A stretch of 64,000 bases of DNA. Source: an uncultured Lachnospiraceae bacterium. Its GTDB lineage: Bacteria; Bacillota; Clostridia; Lachnospirales; Lachnospiraceae. The notes below the pieces were generated by a model. The model did no database searches and was not told the DNA's origin. It was given only the letters and a program-made list of their open reading frames with translations. Position 1 is the stretch's first letter; each line of letters opens with the position of its first letter. Both the position numbers and the translations under genes were made by a program. Below, piece after piece: positions 44,636-53,630 of the stretch. The stretch spans positions 18,300-82,299 of the forward strand of contig CAJUHR010000023.1 of the NCBI GenBank assembly GCA_910586255.1. Reading direction: 5' to 3'.

Positions 44636-44664
44636 ATTCTAACAAAGAATTGACGGATAGTCAA
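44636..44664 (-). promoter_or_regulatory. Promoter of dapL
   Basis: On the minus strand, TTGACT (44664-44659) and TAGAAT (44641-44636) are separated by 17 bases, about 100 bases before the dapL start. Confidence 0.65.
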
Positions 44665-44691
44665 GGGAAGAGGAAGCAGTTCACAAACTCC

Positions 44692-44720
44692 TTGAATCCC
44701 TGATGACAACTGTGTATAAT
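44692..44720 (+). promoter_or_regulatory. Promoter of the zf-HC2-polA operon
   Basis: TTGAAT (44692-44697), 17 bases, TATAAT (44715-44720). It is divergent from the dapL promoter. Confidence 0.72.
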
Positions 44721-44763
44721 AGGAAGGTAGAGAAAGGGATTTTGGCGGGAAAGGAGTGAGGAT

Positions 44764-45117
44764 ATGCTTAGCTGCAGAGAAGTGGAAAAAATGGTTATGC
44801 CTTATATTGACGAGGCGTTAGGAGAGGAAGAGCTGGATGAATTTTTGGAGCATATTGAGGACTGCGAATCCTGCCGGGAGGAGCTGGAGATATACTATAC
44901 GGTTTCCGTGGGACTGAGACAGCTGGATCTGGGCACGGGAGTTTTTGACATTACCGGAGCTCTGGAGGAAAGCCTGGATCTGGCATGGCTGAAGGTGCGG
45001 GCCGTGAAGCTGCGCAAGGTGGTCCGGTACGCGGTGGAGACCCTCTGCACCACGGGAGTACTGGTTGCATTGATTCTTCAGTTGCGGCTCTGGCAGCAGG
45101 CCGGGCTGCTTAGATAA
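44764..45117 (+). CDS. Anti-sigma-factor-like zinc-finger membrane protein
   Basis: A 117-residue protein with an N-terminal zf-HC2 domain (CREVEKMVMPYIDEAL, HIEDCESC: the HxxxCxxC zinc site) and one C-terminal membrane helix (about 90-108). Proteins of this build hold sigma factors at the membrane, but no sigma gene is adjacent. It is followed by polA after 32 bp, so both may be transcribed from the promoter at 44692. Confidence 0.82.
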   Translation: MLSCREVEKMVMPYIDEALGEEELDEFLEHIEDCESCREELEIYYTVSVGLRQLDLGTGVFDITGALEESLDLAWLKVRAVKLRKVVRYAVETLCTTGVLVALILQLRLWQQAGLLR

Positions 45118-45149
45118 GAAGCCCAAAAGTTTTGAATAAGGAGATAATA

Positions 45150-47795
45150 ATGGAAAAGCTGGTATTGATTGACGGACACAGTATTTTGAACCGGGCGTTT
45201 TACGGCGTGCCGGAGCTGACCAATTTTGAGGGACTTCACACCAACGGGGTGTATGGGTTCCTCAATATTATGTTTAAGATTCTTGAGGAGGAGAAGGCAG
45301 ATCATCTGGCAGTGGCCTTTGATCTTCATGAGCCTACCTTCCGCCACAAGATGTATCCCGAATATAAAGGCACCCGCAAGCCTATGCCGGAGGAGCTGCG
45401 GGAACAGGTGCCTCTTATAAAGGAGGTTCTCTCGGCCATGGGGATTCCTATTATGACCATGGCAGGCTATGAGGCGGATGATATTTTAGGAACCTTAGCC
45501 AAGCGGATAGCCGGCGATAAGGTGGAGGTGTCTGTCATATCCGGAGACCGGGATCTTTTGCAGCTGGCAGATACTCACATCAAGATACGTATCCCCAAAA
45601 CCAACAGAAACGGCACCGAGGTGAAGGATTATTATCCGGAGGATGTCAAGCGGGAGTACCAGGTGACTCCCCTGGAATTTATCGATGTGAAGGCCCTTAT
45701 GGGCGATGCATCGGACAACATTCCGGGAGTTCCCTCCATCGGCGAGAAGACAGCCACCAGCCTGATTGTGGCATATGGCAGTATTGAAAATGCCCATGCC
45801 CATCTGGAGGAGATACGGCCTCCCCGGGCGAGAAAGGCCTTGGATGAGCACTATGATATGGCGGTGATGAGCAAAGAGCTGGCCACCATCTGTCTTGATT
45901 GCCCCATCGAATTTTCCTATGAGGATGCCAAGGTGGAAAATCTCTATACACCGGCTGCCTACCAGTATATGAAGCGGCTGGGCTTTAAGTCTTTTCTTTC
46001 CCGTTTTGATGCACAAAAGACAGGCGGCCAATCCGTGGAGGAGCACTTCTGGATGGTAGAAGAATATGACGGCGTGGAGCAGATCTTTGAAAAGGCTGCA
46101 ATGGCAGAGCGCATAGGATTTCAGCTGATCATCGGTTCCGGCGGAGTGGAGGGAATGGGAATCTGCTTTGGGGAGGAGGAATGTTACGGAGTGCCGCTTT
46201 CCGGCTTTGTGACAGGAGCCTATCTCTGCGGGAGGCTTAAGGAGCTTCTTGCCGGGAGAAAAGAGCAGTCCCCGGCCTCTGTGCTGGATCTGAAATCTCA
46301 GCTAAAATATTTAGAGCTGGACTATAACAGCCCGGTACTGGATGCAGGAGTGGCTGGATACCTTTTAAATCCCCTAAAGGATACCTATGATTACGATGAT
46401 CTGGCCAGAGATTATCTTGACCTGTCCGTGCCTTCCCGGACAGACTTGCTGGGAAAGGAAAAGCTGGGACAGGCCCTGGCCCGGGGCGAGGAGAGCGCCG
46501 TCACCTGTGCCTGCTATATGGGCTATATTGCCTGGAAGGCAATGCCGATACTGGAGGAGAAATTAAAGGCCCAGGGAATGTTAGAGCTGTTTCTTTCCAT
46601 GGAGATGCCTCTGATATACAGCCTCTATCACATGGAGTCGGCGGGAATCCGGGTGGATAAGGAGCAGCTTAAGGCCTACGGAGAAAATCTGAAGGAGAAA
46701 ATTGACAAGTTAGAGCAGGAGATCTACGAGCTGGCAGGAGAACATTTCAATATTAATTCTCCCAAACAGCTGGGGGAGGTTCTGTTTGACCATATGAAGC
46801 TTCCTCACGGGAAAAAGACAAAGACCGGCTACTCCACGGCAGCCGATGTCCTGGAAAAGCTGGCGCCGGACTACCCGCTTGTGCGGATGATCCTGGACTA
46901 TCGGCAGCTGACAAAGCTCAATTCCACCTATGCGGAGGGACTGGCTGTCTATATCGGCGAGGACGGAAGAATCCACGGAAAATTCAACCAGACCATCACA
47001 GCCACCGGAAGAATCAGCAGCACGGAGCCCAATCTGCAGAATATTCCGGTTCGGATGGAGTTAGGAAGAGCCATTCGCAAGGTATTTGTGCCGAGGGAAG
47101 GCTGTGTGTTTGTGGATGCAGACTACTCACAGATTGAGCTGCGGATTTTGGCCCACATGTCCGGGGACGAAAGGCTCATTCAGGCCTATGGAGAGGCACA
47201 GGACATTCACGCCATCACCGCATCCGAGGTGTTTCACACACCCCTTCATGAGGTGACTTCCTTACAGAGGCGCAACGCCAAGGCCGTCAATTTCGGGATT
47301 GTCTACGGGATCAGCGCCTTTGGGCTCAGTGAAGATTTGAGCATTTCCAGGCAGGAGGCTTTAGAATATATTAACAAATATTTTGAGACCTATCCGGGAG
47401 TCAAGGCATTTCTTGATAAGCAGGTGGCAGACGGAAAGGAACAGGGCTTTGTCACCACTATGTTTGGCAGAAGGCGGCCGGTGCCGGAATTAAAATCAGG
47501 GAATTTTACGCAGCGCTCCTTTGGCGAGAGGGTGGCCATGAATTCGCCTATTCAAGGGTCAGCGGCGGATATCATGAAGCTGGCTATGATCGGGGTGGAT
47601 AAAGAGCTGCGGTCAAGAAAAATGGAAGCCAGAATCGTGCTGCAGATTCACGATGAGCTTCTGGTGGAGGCGCCTGAAAAGGAGGCCGGGGAGGTGGTGC
47701 GGATTCTGGAGGATAAGATGAAGCACGCCGCTTCCCTGAGGGTTTCCCTGGAGGTGGAGGCAACCAAGGGAACGAGCTGGCTGGACGCCAAGTAG
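45150..47795 (+). CDS. polA: DNA polymerase I
   Basis: An 881-residue replication and repair polymerase. Residues 1-290 are the 5'-3' exonuclease (LVLIDGHSILNRAFYG, GYEADDILGT, GDASDNIPGVPSIGEKTA). The middle 3'-5' exonuclease-like domain lacks the DxE metal residues (AERIGFQLIIGSG in their place), so proofreading is probably absent, as in several Gram-positive PolA proteins. The polymerase domain is complete (FVDADYSQIELRILAHMSGD, RRNAKAVNFGIVYG, QIHDELLVE). AAGGAG five bases upstream gives ATG 45150. Confidence 0.97.
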   Translation: MEKLVLIDGHSILNRAFYGVPELTNFEGLHTNGVYGFLNIMFKILEEEKADHLAVAFDLHEPTFRHKMYPEYKGTRKPMPEELREQVPLIKEVLSAMGIPIMTMAGYEADDILGTLAKRIAGDKVEVSVISGDRDLLQLADTHIKIRIPKTNRNGTEVKDYYPEDVKREYQVTPLEFIDVKALMGDASDNIPGVPSIGEKTATSLIVAYGSIENAHAHLEEIRPPRARKALDEHYDMAVMSKELATICLDCPIEFSYEDAKVENLYTPAAYQYMKRLGFKSFLSRFDAQKTGGQSVEEHFWMVEEYDGVEQIFEKAAMAERIGFQLIIGSGGVEGMGICFGEEECYGVPLSGFVTGAYLCGRLKELLAGRKEQSPASVLDLKSQLKYLELDYNSPVLDAGVAGYLLNPLKDTYDYDDLARDYLDLSVPSRTDLLGKEKLGQALARGEESAVTCACYMGYIAWKAMPILEEKLKAQGMLELFLSMEMPLIYSLYHMESAGIRVDKEQLKAYGENLKEKIDKLEQEIYELAGEHFNINSPKQLGEVLFDHMKLPHGKKTKTGYSTAADVLEKLAPDYPLVRMILDYRQLTKLNSTYAEGLAVYIGEDGRIHGKFNQTITATGRISSTEPNLQNIPVRMELGRAIRKVFVPREGCVFVDADYSQIELRILAHMSGDERLIQAYGEAQDIHAITASEVFHTPLHEVTSLQRRNAKAVNFGIVYGISAFGLSEDLSISRQEALEYINKYFETYPGVKAFLDKQVADGKEQGFVTTMFGRRRPVPELKSGNFTQRSFGERVAMNSPIQGSAADIMKLAMIGVDKELRSRKMEARIVLQIHDELLVEAPEKEAGEVVRILEDKMKHAASLRVSLEVEATKGTSWLDAK

Positions 47796-47831
47796 AGGAT
47801 TTGCGGGCCGGTACATCCGCCGCCCGACCTG

Positions 47832-48566
47832 TCATGGCAATATATGGGGAAGGCGGACAGAAACCGGCTCATTTAGCGACAGGGTGTCAGCTGTGACGAT
47901 ACAGTCCCGGGCAAGCACCGTCACTTTGTGGGCGGCAGCGTGGGCTAGAGCTTTACAAAACTCAGGGTGAGTGGCCATGTTAGGCTCAAAATAAGAAACA
48001 TTTTTCATGGCAATCACAAAGAGAATATAGCACAGATACCCGTCTTTTGCCGCTGCCTCCAGCTCCTGCAAATGCTTTACTCCCCGCTCTGTGGGGGCAT
48101 CGGGGAAACGAACGATCCCGTTTTCCTCCAAGGTAACTCCCTTTACCTCCATGAAGGCGGGGGCGCCGTTTTGCATAAAGGCCAGATCAAAGCGGGAGGA
48201 ATGGTAGCGCACCTCCCGGCGAAGGCTTGTCACGGCGATGGAGGCGGAGCCGGTAAGAGGCACTTGCCCTTTCAAAAGCCATTCCCAGGCAACCTGGTTG
48301 GGGGCCTGAGAGTCCAGATTGATGAGCCGGGCGCCTTGCGTTGTCTTTTTATAGACGCCGATCAGGGAATATTCGGTTTTCCTTCCGGTTGCGGCGGCAT
48401 CGGGATGAAACTGCAGAATAACCGTGGTTCCAGGCAGTAAAAGCTCCCGGCAGCGGCCGGTGTTTTTCACATGGCAGGTTACCTTTTTACCATTTAAATC
48501 TGCGTAGGCGATGAAACGGTTGGGCCGTTCCAAGAAAACGGCCGGGGTGATGTGTTCGTATTTCAT
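47832..48566 (-). CDS. sfsA: SfsA family protein
   Basis: A 244-residue homologue of sugar fermentation stimulation protein A, a nuclease-like fold of uncertain role. Motifs are RFIAYADLNGKKVTCHVKNT, GRCRELLLPGT, and the metal-site-like RFDLAFMQNGAPAFMEVKGV, with APTERGVKHLQEL. AAAGGAGT seven bases upstream of the ATG at 48566 supports this start. It is convergent with polA. Confidence 0.93.
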   Translation of the reverse strand: MKYEHITPAVFLERPNRFIAYADLNGKKVTCHVKNTGRCRELLLPGTTVILQFHPDAAATGRKTEYSLIGVYKKTTQGARLINLDSQAPNQVAWEWLLKGQVPLTGSASIAVTSLRREVRYHSSRFDLAFMQNGAPAFMEVKGVTLEENGIVRFPDAPTERGVKHLQELEAAAKDGYLCYILFVIAMKNVSYFEPNMATHPEFCKALAHAAAHKVTVLARDCIVTADTLSLNEPVSVRLPHILP

Positions 48567-48665
48567 GGGAGTACTCCTTTTGACAGATGAATGAATTTTG
48601 ACAGATTTTGGCGGGAATGTCAAGAGGGCGGGCGCCGGATTTTTTAAGGAGAGATGGGTAAGAGC

Positions 48666-48692
48666 AACAGTTCAAGGGTTATCTGAAATGTT
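48666..48692. repeat. Copy 2 of dispersed 27-base palindromic repeat
   Basis: AACAGTTCA and TGAAATGTT form inverted ends (8 of 9) around AGGGTTATC. It matches 24 of 27 bases of the element at 13763-13789. Confidence 0.55.
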
Positions 48693-48751
48693 ACGGGTAA
48701 GAGTATGTAAACAGCAACCGGGTAAAGGTAACGGAAAAATGAGGTGAAGTG

Positions 48752-49804
48752 ATGGCGGAATTTAAAATCCGGCGTGCAGAGGCGGCGGATGTGAATGGGA
48801 TTGCCCAAGTGATGGAGCTTGCGCGGCGTACTATGGAAAACGGGGAGTGGTTCGCGGCAGACGATGGCTTGTGGATTGAAAATCATATAGAGCGGCAGGG
48901 CTTTACCATGGTGGCAGAGGTGAAAAAGGAACAGGGAGCAGGGGAGATAGCCGGCTTTTTCATTATCGCGTTTCCTGATACGGGCGAGGAGAATCTGGGC
49001 CGGGAGCTTCATTTGACAGACAGTCAGCTTTCTTTAGTGGCCCATATGGACTCGGTTTGTGTGCGGCCTCGGTATCGGGGAAATCATCTGCAGGGAAGGC
49101 TTTTGGAGGCAGCGGAGAGGGAGCTTCTCGGACTTCCCCAACAGTATTTTTTGTGTACGGTCCATCCGGACAATCATGCAAGCCTTAACACAATGCTGGG
49201 GCATGGCTATGTGATTGTGGCCACCAGGGAAAAATACCATGGAAGACTGCGCCATATTTTGTACAAGAAGAAGGAAGTCTGTATTTCTTCCAGACCCAAT
49301 GTTCTGGTCAGCGCCTGTCTTCTGGGCGCTCACTGCCGCTACAATGAAAAGGGAGTGGTGGAGGACAAGGTTTTTGCGTGGATGGAAAAGGCCAATCTCA
49401 TACCGGTGTGTCCGGAGATTTTAGGGGGACTTCCCACCCCAAGAGAGCCGGCGGAGCGGGTGGGAGAGCGGGTGGTGACTGTAAATGGAAGGGATGTGAC
49501 CCGGCAGTACCAAAAGGGAGCCCGGGAGACCCTGGCCCTGGCAAGGCTTTACGGATGCCGCTGCGGGATCTTAAAAGAGAGAAGTCCCTCCTGCGGAAGC
49601 GGCATGATTTATGACGGGAGCCACACAGGGACATTGACAAAAGGGGATGGAGTGACCGCGGAGCTTTTGAAAGCCAACGGGATTTTAGTGCTTGGAGAGA
49701 GCGCGGTGTCCCAAATGGAGGATTTGTGCCGGCAGGGCAAAAACGAGGAGATGGAAAATAAGAACAAAATACAAGATTTTGTGGATGACGGACAGAATTT
49801 GTGA
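48752..49804 (+). CDS. GNAT acetyltransferase-DUF523 fusion
   Basis: A 350-residue protein with two domains. Residues 1-175 are a GNAT N-acetyltransferase (MDSVCVRPRYRGNHLQGRLL as the acetyl-CoA loop, HPDNHASLNTMLGHGY). Residues ~180-325 are a complete DUF523 domain (VSACLLGAHCRYNEKG, CPEILGGLPTPREPAE, KERSPSCGSG) with conserved Cys residues that may bind metal. The two domains usually occur separately. The second of two adjacent starts is used because GAGGTG lies five bases before it. The target is unknown. Confidence 0.9.
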   Translation: MAEFKIRRAEAADVNGIAQVMELARRTMENGEWFAADDGLWIENHIERQGFTMVAEVKKEQGAGEIAGFFIIAFPDTGEENLGRELHLTDSQLSLVAHMDSVCVRPRYRGNHLQGRLLEAAERELLGLPQQYFLCTVHPDNHASLNTMLGHGYVIVATREKYHGRLRHILYKKKEVCISSRPNVLVSACLLGAHCRYNEKGVVEDKVFAWMEKANLIPVCPEILGGLPTPREPAERVGERVVTVNGRDVTRQYQKGARETLALARLYGCRCGILKERSPSCGSGMIYDGSHTGTLTKGDGVTAELLKANGILVLGESAVSQMEDLCRQGKNEEMENKNKIQDFVDDGQNL

Positions 49805-49871
49805 TATACTGGGAGCGCCCGGCGGTTTTGAGGGCTTTTTAAGGAAAAGACAGAAGGAAGGAATATTAATT

Positions 49872-50327
49872 ATGAATACAACATCTGAGGAAGTCAGAAA
49901 TCCGGAGCTTTTGAAGGCCATGAGAGCCATGCTTCGGGAGAACACGGAGAAAACCCGGGGACATATGGCGGCTGTTCTCATGAACTCCCGTCTTTTGTCT
50001 CCCATTGAGCAGCAGACCGTGCTGACGGAGAGGGAGGGTCCTTCCACCCGGATTCGGTTTGAGGATATTCAGAATGAGCAGGGAGACAAGTATTATCTGG
50101 CCTTTACGGACATGGACGAATATGCCAAGTGGAATAAGGAGGAAAATCATAATCAGGCGCTTATTATGACCATGGAAGATTTCGGAAACATTCTCATTCG
50201 CCATATCAGTGCTCAGAAGGGATTTGTCATCAATCCTTACGGGGAAAATGTGAGCATTTCCAAGGAGCTGCTTCTTTCCCTGTTAAAGCAGAGAGAGGCG
50301 AGGGAACATGCATCCGAGGCAAACTGA
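49872..50327 (+). CDS. SseB-family protein
   Basis: A 151-residue soluble protein. The N-terminal ~130 residues follow the SseB N-terminal domain (NPELLKAMRAML, YYLAFTDMDEYAKWNKEE, GFVINPYGENVSISKELL). AGGAAGGA precedes the ATG; a longer frame runs back through the upstream gene. The C-terminus overlaps the coaE start by 20 bases. The role of SseB domains in Clostridia is not known. Confidence 0.82.
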   Translation: MNTTSEEVRNPELLKAMRAMLRENTEKTRGHMAAVLMNSRLLSPIEQQTVLTEREGPSTRIRFEDIQNEQGDKYYLAFTDMDEYAKWNKEENHNQALIMTMEDFGNILIRHISAQKGFVINPYGENVSISKELLLSLLKQREAREHASEAN

Positions 50328-50967
50328 TGATGGAGGTTCACTGGACAATGTGACGGTTATCGGTGTGACCGGCGGGGTGGGAGCGGGAAAAAGCCAGGTT
50401 TTACAGATTCTTAAGGAGGAATATGGCGCCCATATACTTTTGGCAGATGAGGAGGCGGCCCGTATAGAGGAGCCGGGCGGCGAGGGCCTTCGGCTGCTTG
50501 TGAACCGATTCGGGCCGGGAATCCTCGGCGAGGACAAAAGGCTGGATCGAAAGGCATTTGCAGAGATGATTTTTAAGGATCCCAAAGTCCTAAGAGAGGT
50601 CAATGAGATAATCCATCCCCTGACCTGGAAGGCTCTCTGTGAGAAGGTGGAGGACATCCGCGCCTTTTACAGACAGGATGAGAAAGGCCGCCCGGGCCCT
50701 TCTCATTTGGTGGCGGTGGAGGCGGCGCTGTTTGACGAGAGCTCAAGACAGCTTTGCGATGTGCTGTGGTATGTGGATGCCTCCGAGGAAAACAGGCTTG
50801 CAAGACTGACAAAAAATCGGGGATACAGCATAAAAAAGTGCCGGGATATCATAAAGAATCAGCCGCGCCGGGAAGATTTTCTCCGGCTGGCAGACCAGGT
50901 GATTGACAATAACGGGACCCTGGATGAAGTACGGGTACAGCTTTTTCGGATTCTTGGAGCATCCTAA
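50308..50967 (+). CDS. coaE: Dephospho-CoA kinase
   Basis: A 219-residue kinase for the last step of coenzyme A synthesis. The P-loop GVTGGVGAGKS (about residues 19-29), HPLTWKALCEKVE and the lid region RLARLTKNRGYS are characteristic. The start overlaps the SseB gene and has GAGGGAAC upstream; a GTG 44 bases later is a less likely alternative. A GC-rich hairpin (50973-50997) without a T-run separates it from the next gene. Confidence 0.95.
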   Translation: MHPRQTDDGGSLDNVTVIGVTGGVGAGKSQVLQILKEEYGAHILLADEEAARIEEPGGEGLRLLVNRFGPGILGEDKRLDRKAFAEMIFKDPKVLREVNEIIHPLTWKALCEKVEDIRAFYRQDEKGRPGPSHLVAVEAALFDESSRQLCDVLWYVDASEENRLARLTKNRGYSIKKCRDIIKNQPRREDFLRLADQVIDNNGTLDEVRVQLFRILGAS

Positions 50968-51020
50968 CCCCTGCCGCTGCCTGCGGCGGCAGGTAAACTT
51001 AAAAAAGAGAGACAAGATTT

Positions 51021-51818
51021 ATGAGATTAGTGAGCATTGCAAGCGGAAGCAGCGGAAACTGCACCTACATAGGCTCGGACAACACCCATCTTCTGGTGGA
51101 TGCAGGGATAAGCAACAAGCGGATAGAGCAGGGCCTCAATGAGATTGGGGTAAAGGGAAGCGAGCTCGGCGGAATTGTCATTACCCATGAACATTCGGAT
51201 CATATCCGGGGGCTGGGGATTCTTGCGAGAAAATATGGGATCCCTGTATACGGCACCTGCGAGACCTTAGACGAGATACAGAAAAAGAAGGGCCTGGGAG
51301 AGTATCCAAAGGAGCTGCTTACAAAAATCCGGCCGGATGTGGAGTTTTCTGTGGGAGAGCTAAGTATCCTTCCGTTTTCTATTGACCACGATGCGGCCAA
51401 TCCGGTGGCATACCGTTTTCGGGACGGAAGAAAGCAGGTGGCGGTGGCAACAGACATGGGACATTACGATCAGTATATTATTGATCATCTTCAGGGACTT
51501 GACGCGCTGCTGATTGAGTCCAATCATGATGTAAATATGCTTCAGGCAGGTCCCTATCCCTACTATCTCAAGCGGCGGATCCTTGGGGAGCACGGACATT
51601 TGTCCAATGAGAATGCGGGCCGGCTTTTGAATCATCTGCTTCATGATCATTTGAAATATATTCTGCTGGGCCATCTGAGCAAGGAGAATAATTATGAGGC
51701 TCTGGCCTACGAGACCGTAAAGCTGGAGATCGACCAGGGAGAGACCGGCTACCGGTCGTCAGACTTTTTTATCGGAGTGGCAAAGCGGGATGAAATGTCA
51801 CAGATTTTGTATGTGTGA
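51021..51818 (+). CDS. MBL-fold hydrolase, WalJ/YycJ-like
   Basis: A 265-residue metallo-beta-lactamase-fold protein. RLVSIASGSSGNCTYIGSDN at the start and THEHSDHIRGLG carry the signature of YycJ/WalJ proteins, implicated in coordinating DNA replication or repair with cell-wall control in Firmicutes. Later ligands are TDMGHYD, ESNHDVNM and LGHLSKENN. Length and motifs are complete. It is transcribed with coaE. Confidence 0.92.
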   Translation: MRLVSIASGSSGNCTYIGSDNTHLLVDAGISNKRIEQGLNEIGVKGSELGGIVITHEHSDHIRGLGILARKYGIPVYGTCETLDEIQKKKGLGEYPKELLTKIRPDVEFSVGELSILPFSIDHDAANPVAYRFRDGRKQVAVATDMGHYDQYIIDHLQGLDALLIESNHDVNMLQAGPYPYYLKRRILGEHGHLSNENAGRLLNHLLHDHLKYILLGHLSKENNYEALAYETVKLEIDQGETGYRSSDFFIGVAKRDEMSQILYV

Positions 51819-51948
51819 TTATGGGGTGCAAAGCCCGGCGCGGGGCAATCCGCTGCTTCTTGCCCGGCACAGACGGGTAAGAAGATACCCGTTCTGAACA
51901 ATTACATTTGCACAGCCATGAAAAGACGCGGGAAGGAAGGATAGAGAG

Positions 51949-52221
51949 ATGAATAAGGTTATTATTACCGTGGTGGGAAAGGATACGGTGGGAATCATCG
52001 CAAAGGTGTGTACCTATCTGTCAGAGAACAATGTAAATGTGCTGGATATTTCCCAGACGATCGTGCAGGAGTATTTTAATATGATGATGATTGCCGATAT
52101 CAACAAGGCGTCCGTGCCCTTTGAGGAGATCTATACCCGGTTAGGGCAGATCGGCGAGGAGATCGGTGTGAAGATTCACTGTCAGAGGGAAGAGATTTTC
52201 ACAAAAATGCACCGGATCTAA
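51949..52221 (+). CDS. ACT-domain protein (UPF0237)
   Basis: A 90-residue single ACT domain (VIITVVGKDTVGIIAKVCTY, NVNVLDISQTIVQEYFNMMM), which usually binds an amino acid. Thirteen bases separate it from the DUF711 gene, and this pair is conserved as neighbours in many bacteria, suggesting a regulatory partner. AGGAAGGA precedes the ATG. Confidence 0.93.
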   Translation: MNKVIITVVGKDTVGIIAKVCTYLSENNVNVLDISQTIVQEYFNMMMIADINKASVPFEEIYTRLGQIGEEIGVKIHCQREEIFTKMHRI

Positions 52222-52234
52222 GGGGGAAAACAAA

Positions 52235-53599
52235 ATGCTAAACCTGTTTGAAGTGATTGAGACCAACAACATGATCGAGCACGAGCGGCTGGATGTTCGC
52301 ACCATCACCATGGGAATCAGCCTGTTAGACTGCTGCGACAGCGACTTAAACGCACTCAACGAGAAAATATACAACAAGATCACCACCTGCGCAAAGGATC
52401 TGGTGTCCACCGGGGAGGCCATTGCCCGGGATTTTGGTGTTCCCATAGTAAACAAGCGGATTTCTGTGACTCCGGTGGGACTTATCGGCGGCTGCGCCTG
52501 CAAGAGCCCGGAGGATTTTGTGACCCTTGCCCGCACTCTGGATGAGGCGGCCCATAAGGTCGGCGTGAACTTTATCGGCGGCTATTCGGCCCTGGTTTCC
52601 AAAGGAATGACAGCGGCTGACGAGAACCTGATCCGCTCCATTCCTCAGGCGCTGGCCTGCACCGAGCGGGTGTGCAGCTCTGTCAATGTAGGCTCTACCA
52701 GAACCGGTCTCAACATGGACGGGGTTAGGCTGATGGGGGAGATCGTTCTGGCCACGGCCGAGGCCACAAAGGAGCAGGATTCTCTTGGCTGCGCCAAGCT
52801 GGTGGTATTTTGCAACGCGCCGGATGACAATCCCTTTATGGCAGGGGCATTCCACGGCGTCACGGAGGCAGATGCCATTATCAATGTGGGCGTCAGCGGT
52901 CCCGGGGTGGTGAAGGTGGCTTTGGAAAAGGCCCGGGGTGAGAATTTTGAGGTGCTGTGCGAGACGATCAAAAAAACTGCCTTTAAGATTACCCGGGTGG
53001 GTCAGCTGGTGGCCCAGGAGGCATCCAGACGGCTGGGAGTTCCCTTTGGGATCATTGATTTGTCCCTGGCCCCCACTCCGGCAGTGGGAGACAGCGTGGC
53101 GGAGATTCTGGAAGAGATCGGACTGGAGTCTGTAGGCGCGCCGGGTACCACAGCGGCTTTGGCCATGCTCAACGACCAGGTGAAAAAGGGCGGCGTCATG
53201 GCTTCCTCCTATGTGGGGGGCTTAAGCGGCGCGTTTATCCCGGTCAGCGAGGATCAGGGGATGATCGATGCGGTCACCGCCGGGGCCCTGACTTTAGAAA
53301 AGCTGGAGGCCATGACCTGTGTGTGCTCCGTGGGACTGGATATGATCGCCATCCCGGGAGACACTTCGTCCTCCACCATAGCCGGTATCATTGCAGATGA
53401 GGCGGCCATTGGGATGATCAATCAGAAGACCACGGCGGTCCGGGTGATTCCGGTGATTGGGAAAACGGTGGGCGACACGGTAGAGTTTGGAGGACTTTTG
53501 GGCTATGCGCCGGTGATGCCGGTGAACCGATTCTCCTGTGAGAAATTTGTAAACCGCGGCGGCCGCATCCCTGCACCGATTCACAGCTTTAAAAATTAA
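52235..53599 (+). CDS. DUF711/PFL-family protein (UPF0210)
   Basis: A 454-residue protein of the PFL/DUF711 family, whose fold is related to pyruvate formate-lyase but lacks an established reaction. Characteristic stretches are MIEHERLDVRTITMGISLLD, NFIGGYSALVSKGM and IIDLSLAPTPAVGDSVAEIL. Full length, with an AGGGGGAAA ribosome site. Partnered with the ACT protein upstream. Confidence 0.93.
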   Translation: MLNLFEVIETNNMIEHERLDVRTITMGISLLDCCDSDLNALNEKIYNKITTCAKDLVSTGEAIARDFGVPIVNKRISVTPVGLIGGCACKSPEDFVTLARTLDEAAHKVGVNFIGGYSALVSKGMTAADENLIRSIPQALACTERVCSSVNVGSTRTGLNMDGVRLMGEIVLATAEATKEQDSLGCAKLVVFCNAPDDNPFMAGAFHGVTEADAIINVGVSGPGVVKVALEKARGENFEVLCETIKKTAFKITRVGQLVAQEASRRLGVPFGIIDLSLAPTPAVGDSVAEILEEIGLESVGAPGTTAALAMLNDQVKKGGVMASSYVGGLSGAFIPVSEDQGMIDAVTAGALTLEKLEAMTCVCSVGLDMIAIPGDTSSSTIAGIIADEAAIGMINQKTTAVRVIPVIGKTVGDTVEFGGLLGYAPVMPVNRFSCEKFVNRGGRIPAPIHSFKN

Positions 53600-53630
53600 T
53601 ACTGTATTGGCACAAGATGAGGAAAAACCA

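Noticed and set aside
51822..51900. GC-rich inverted segments between walJ-like and ACT genes as a riboswitch
   Set aside because: Pairing is short and no known riboswitch core or terminator/antiterminator arrangement is visible.
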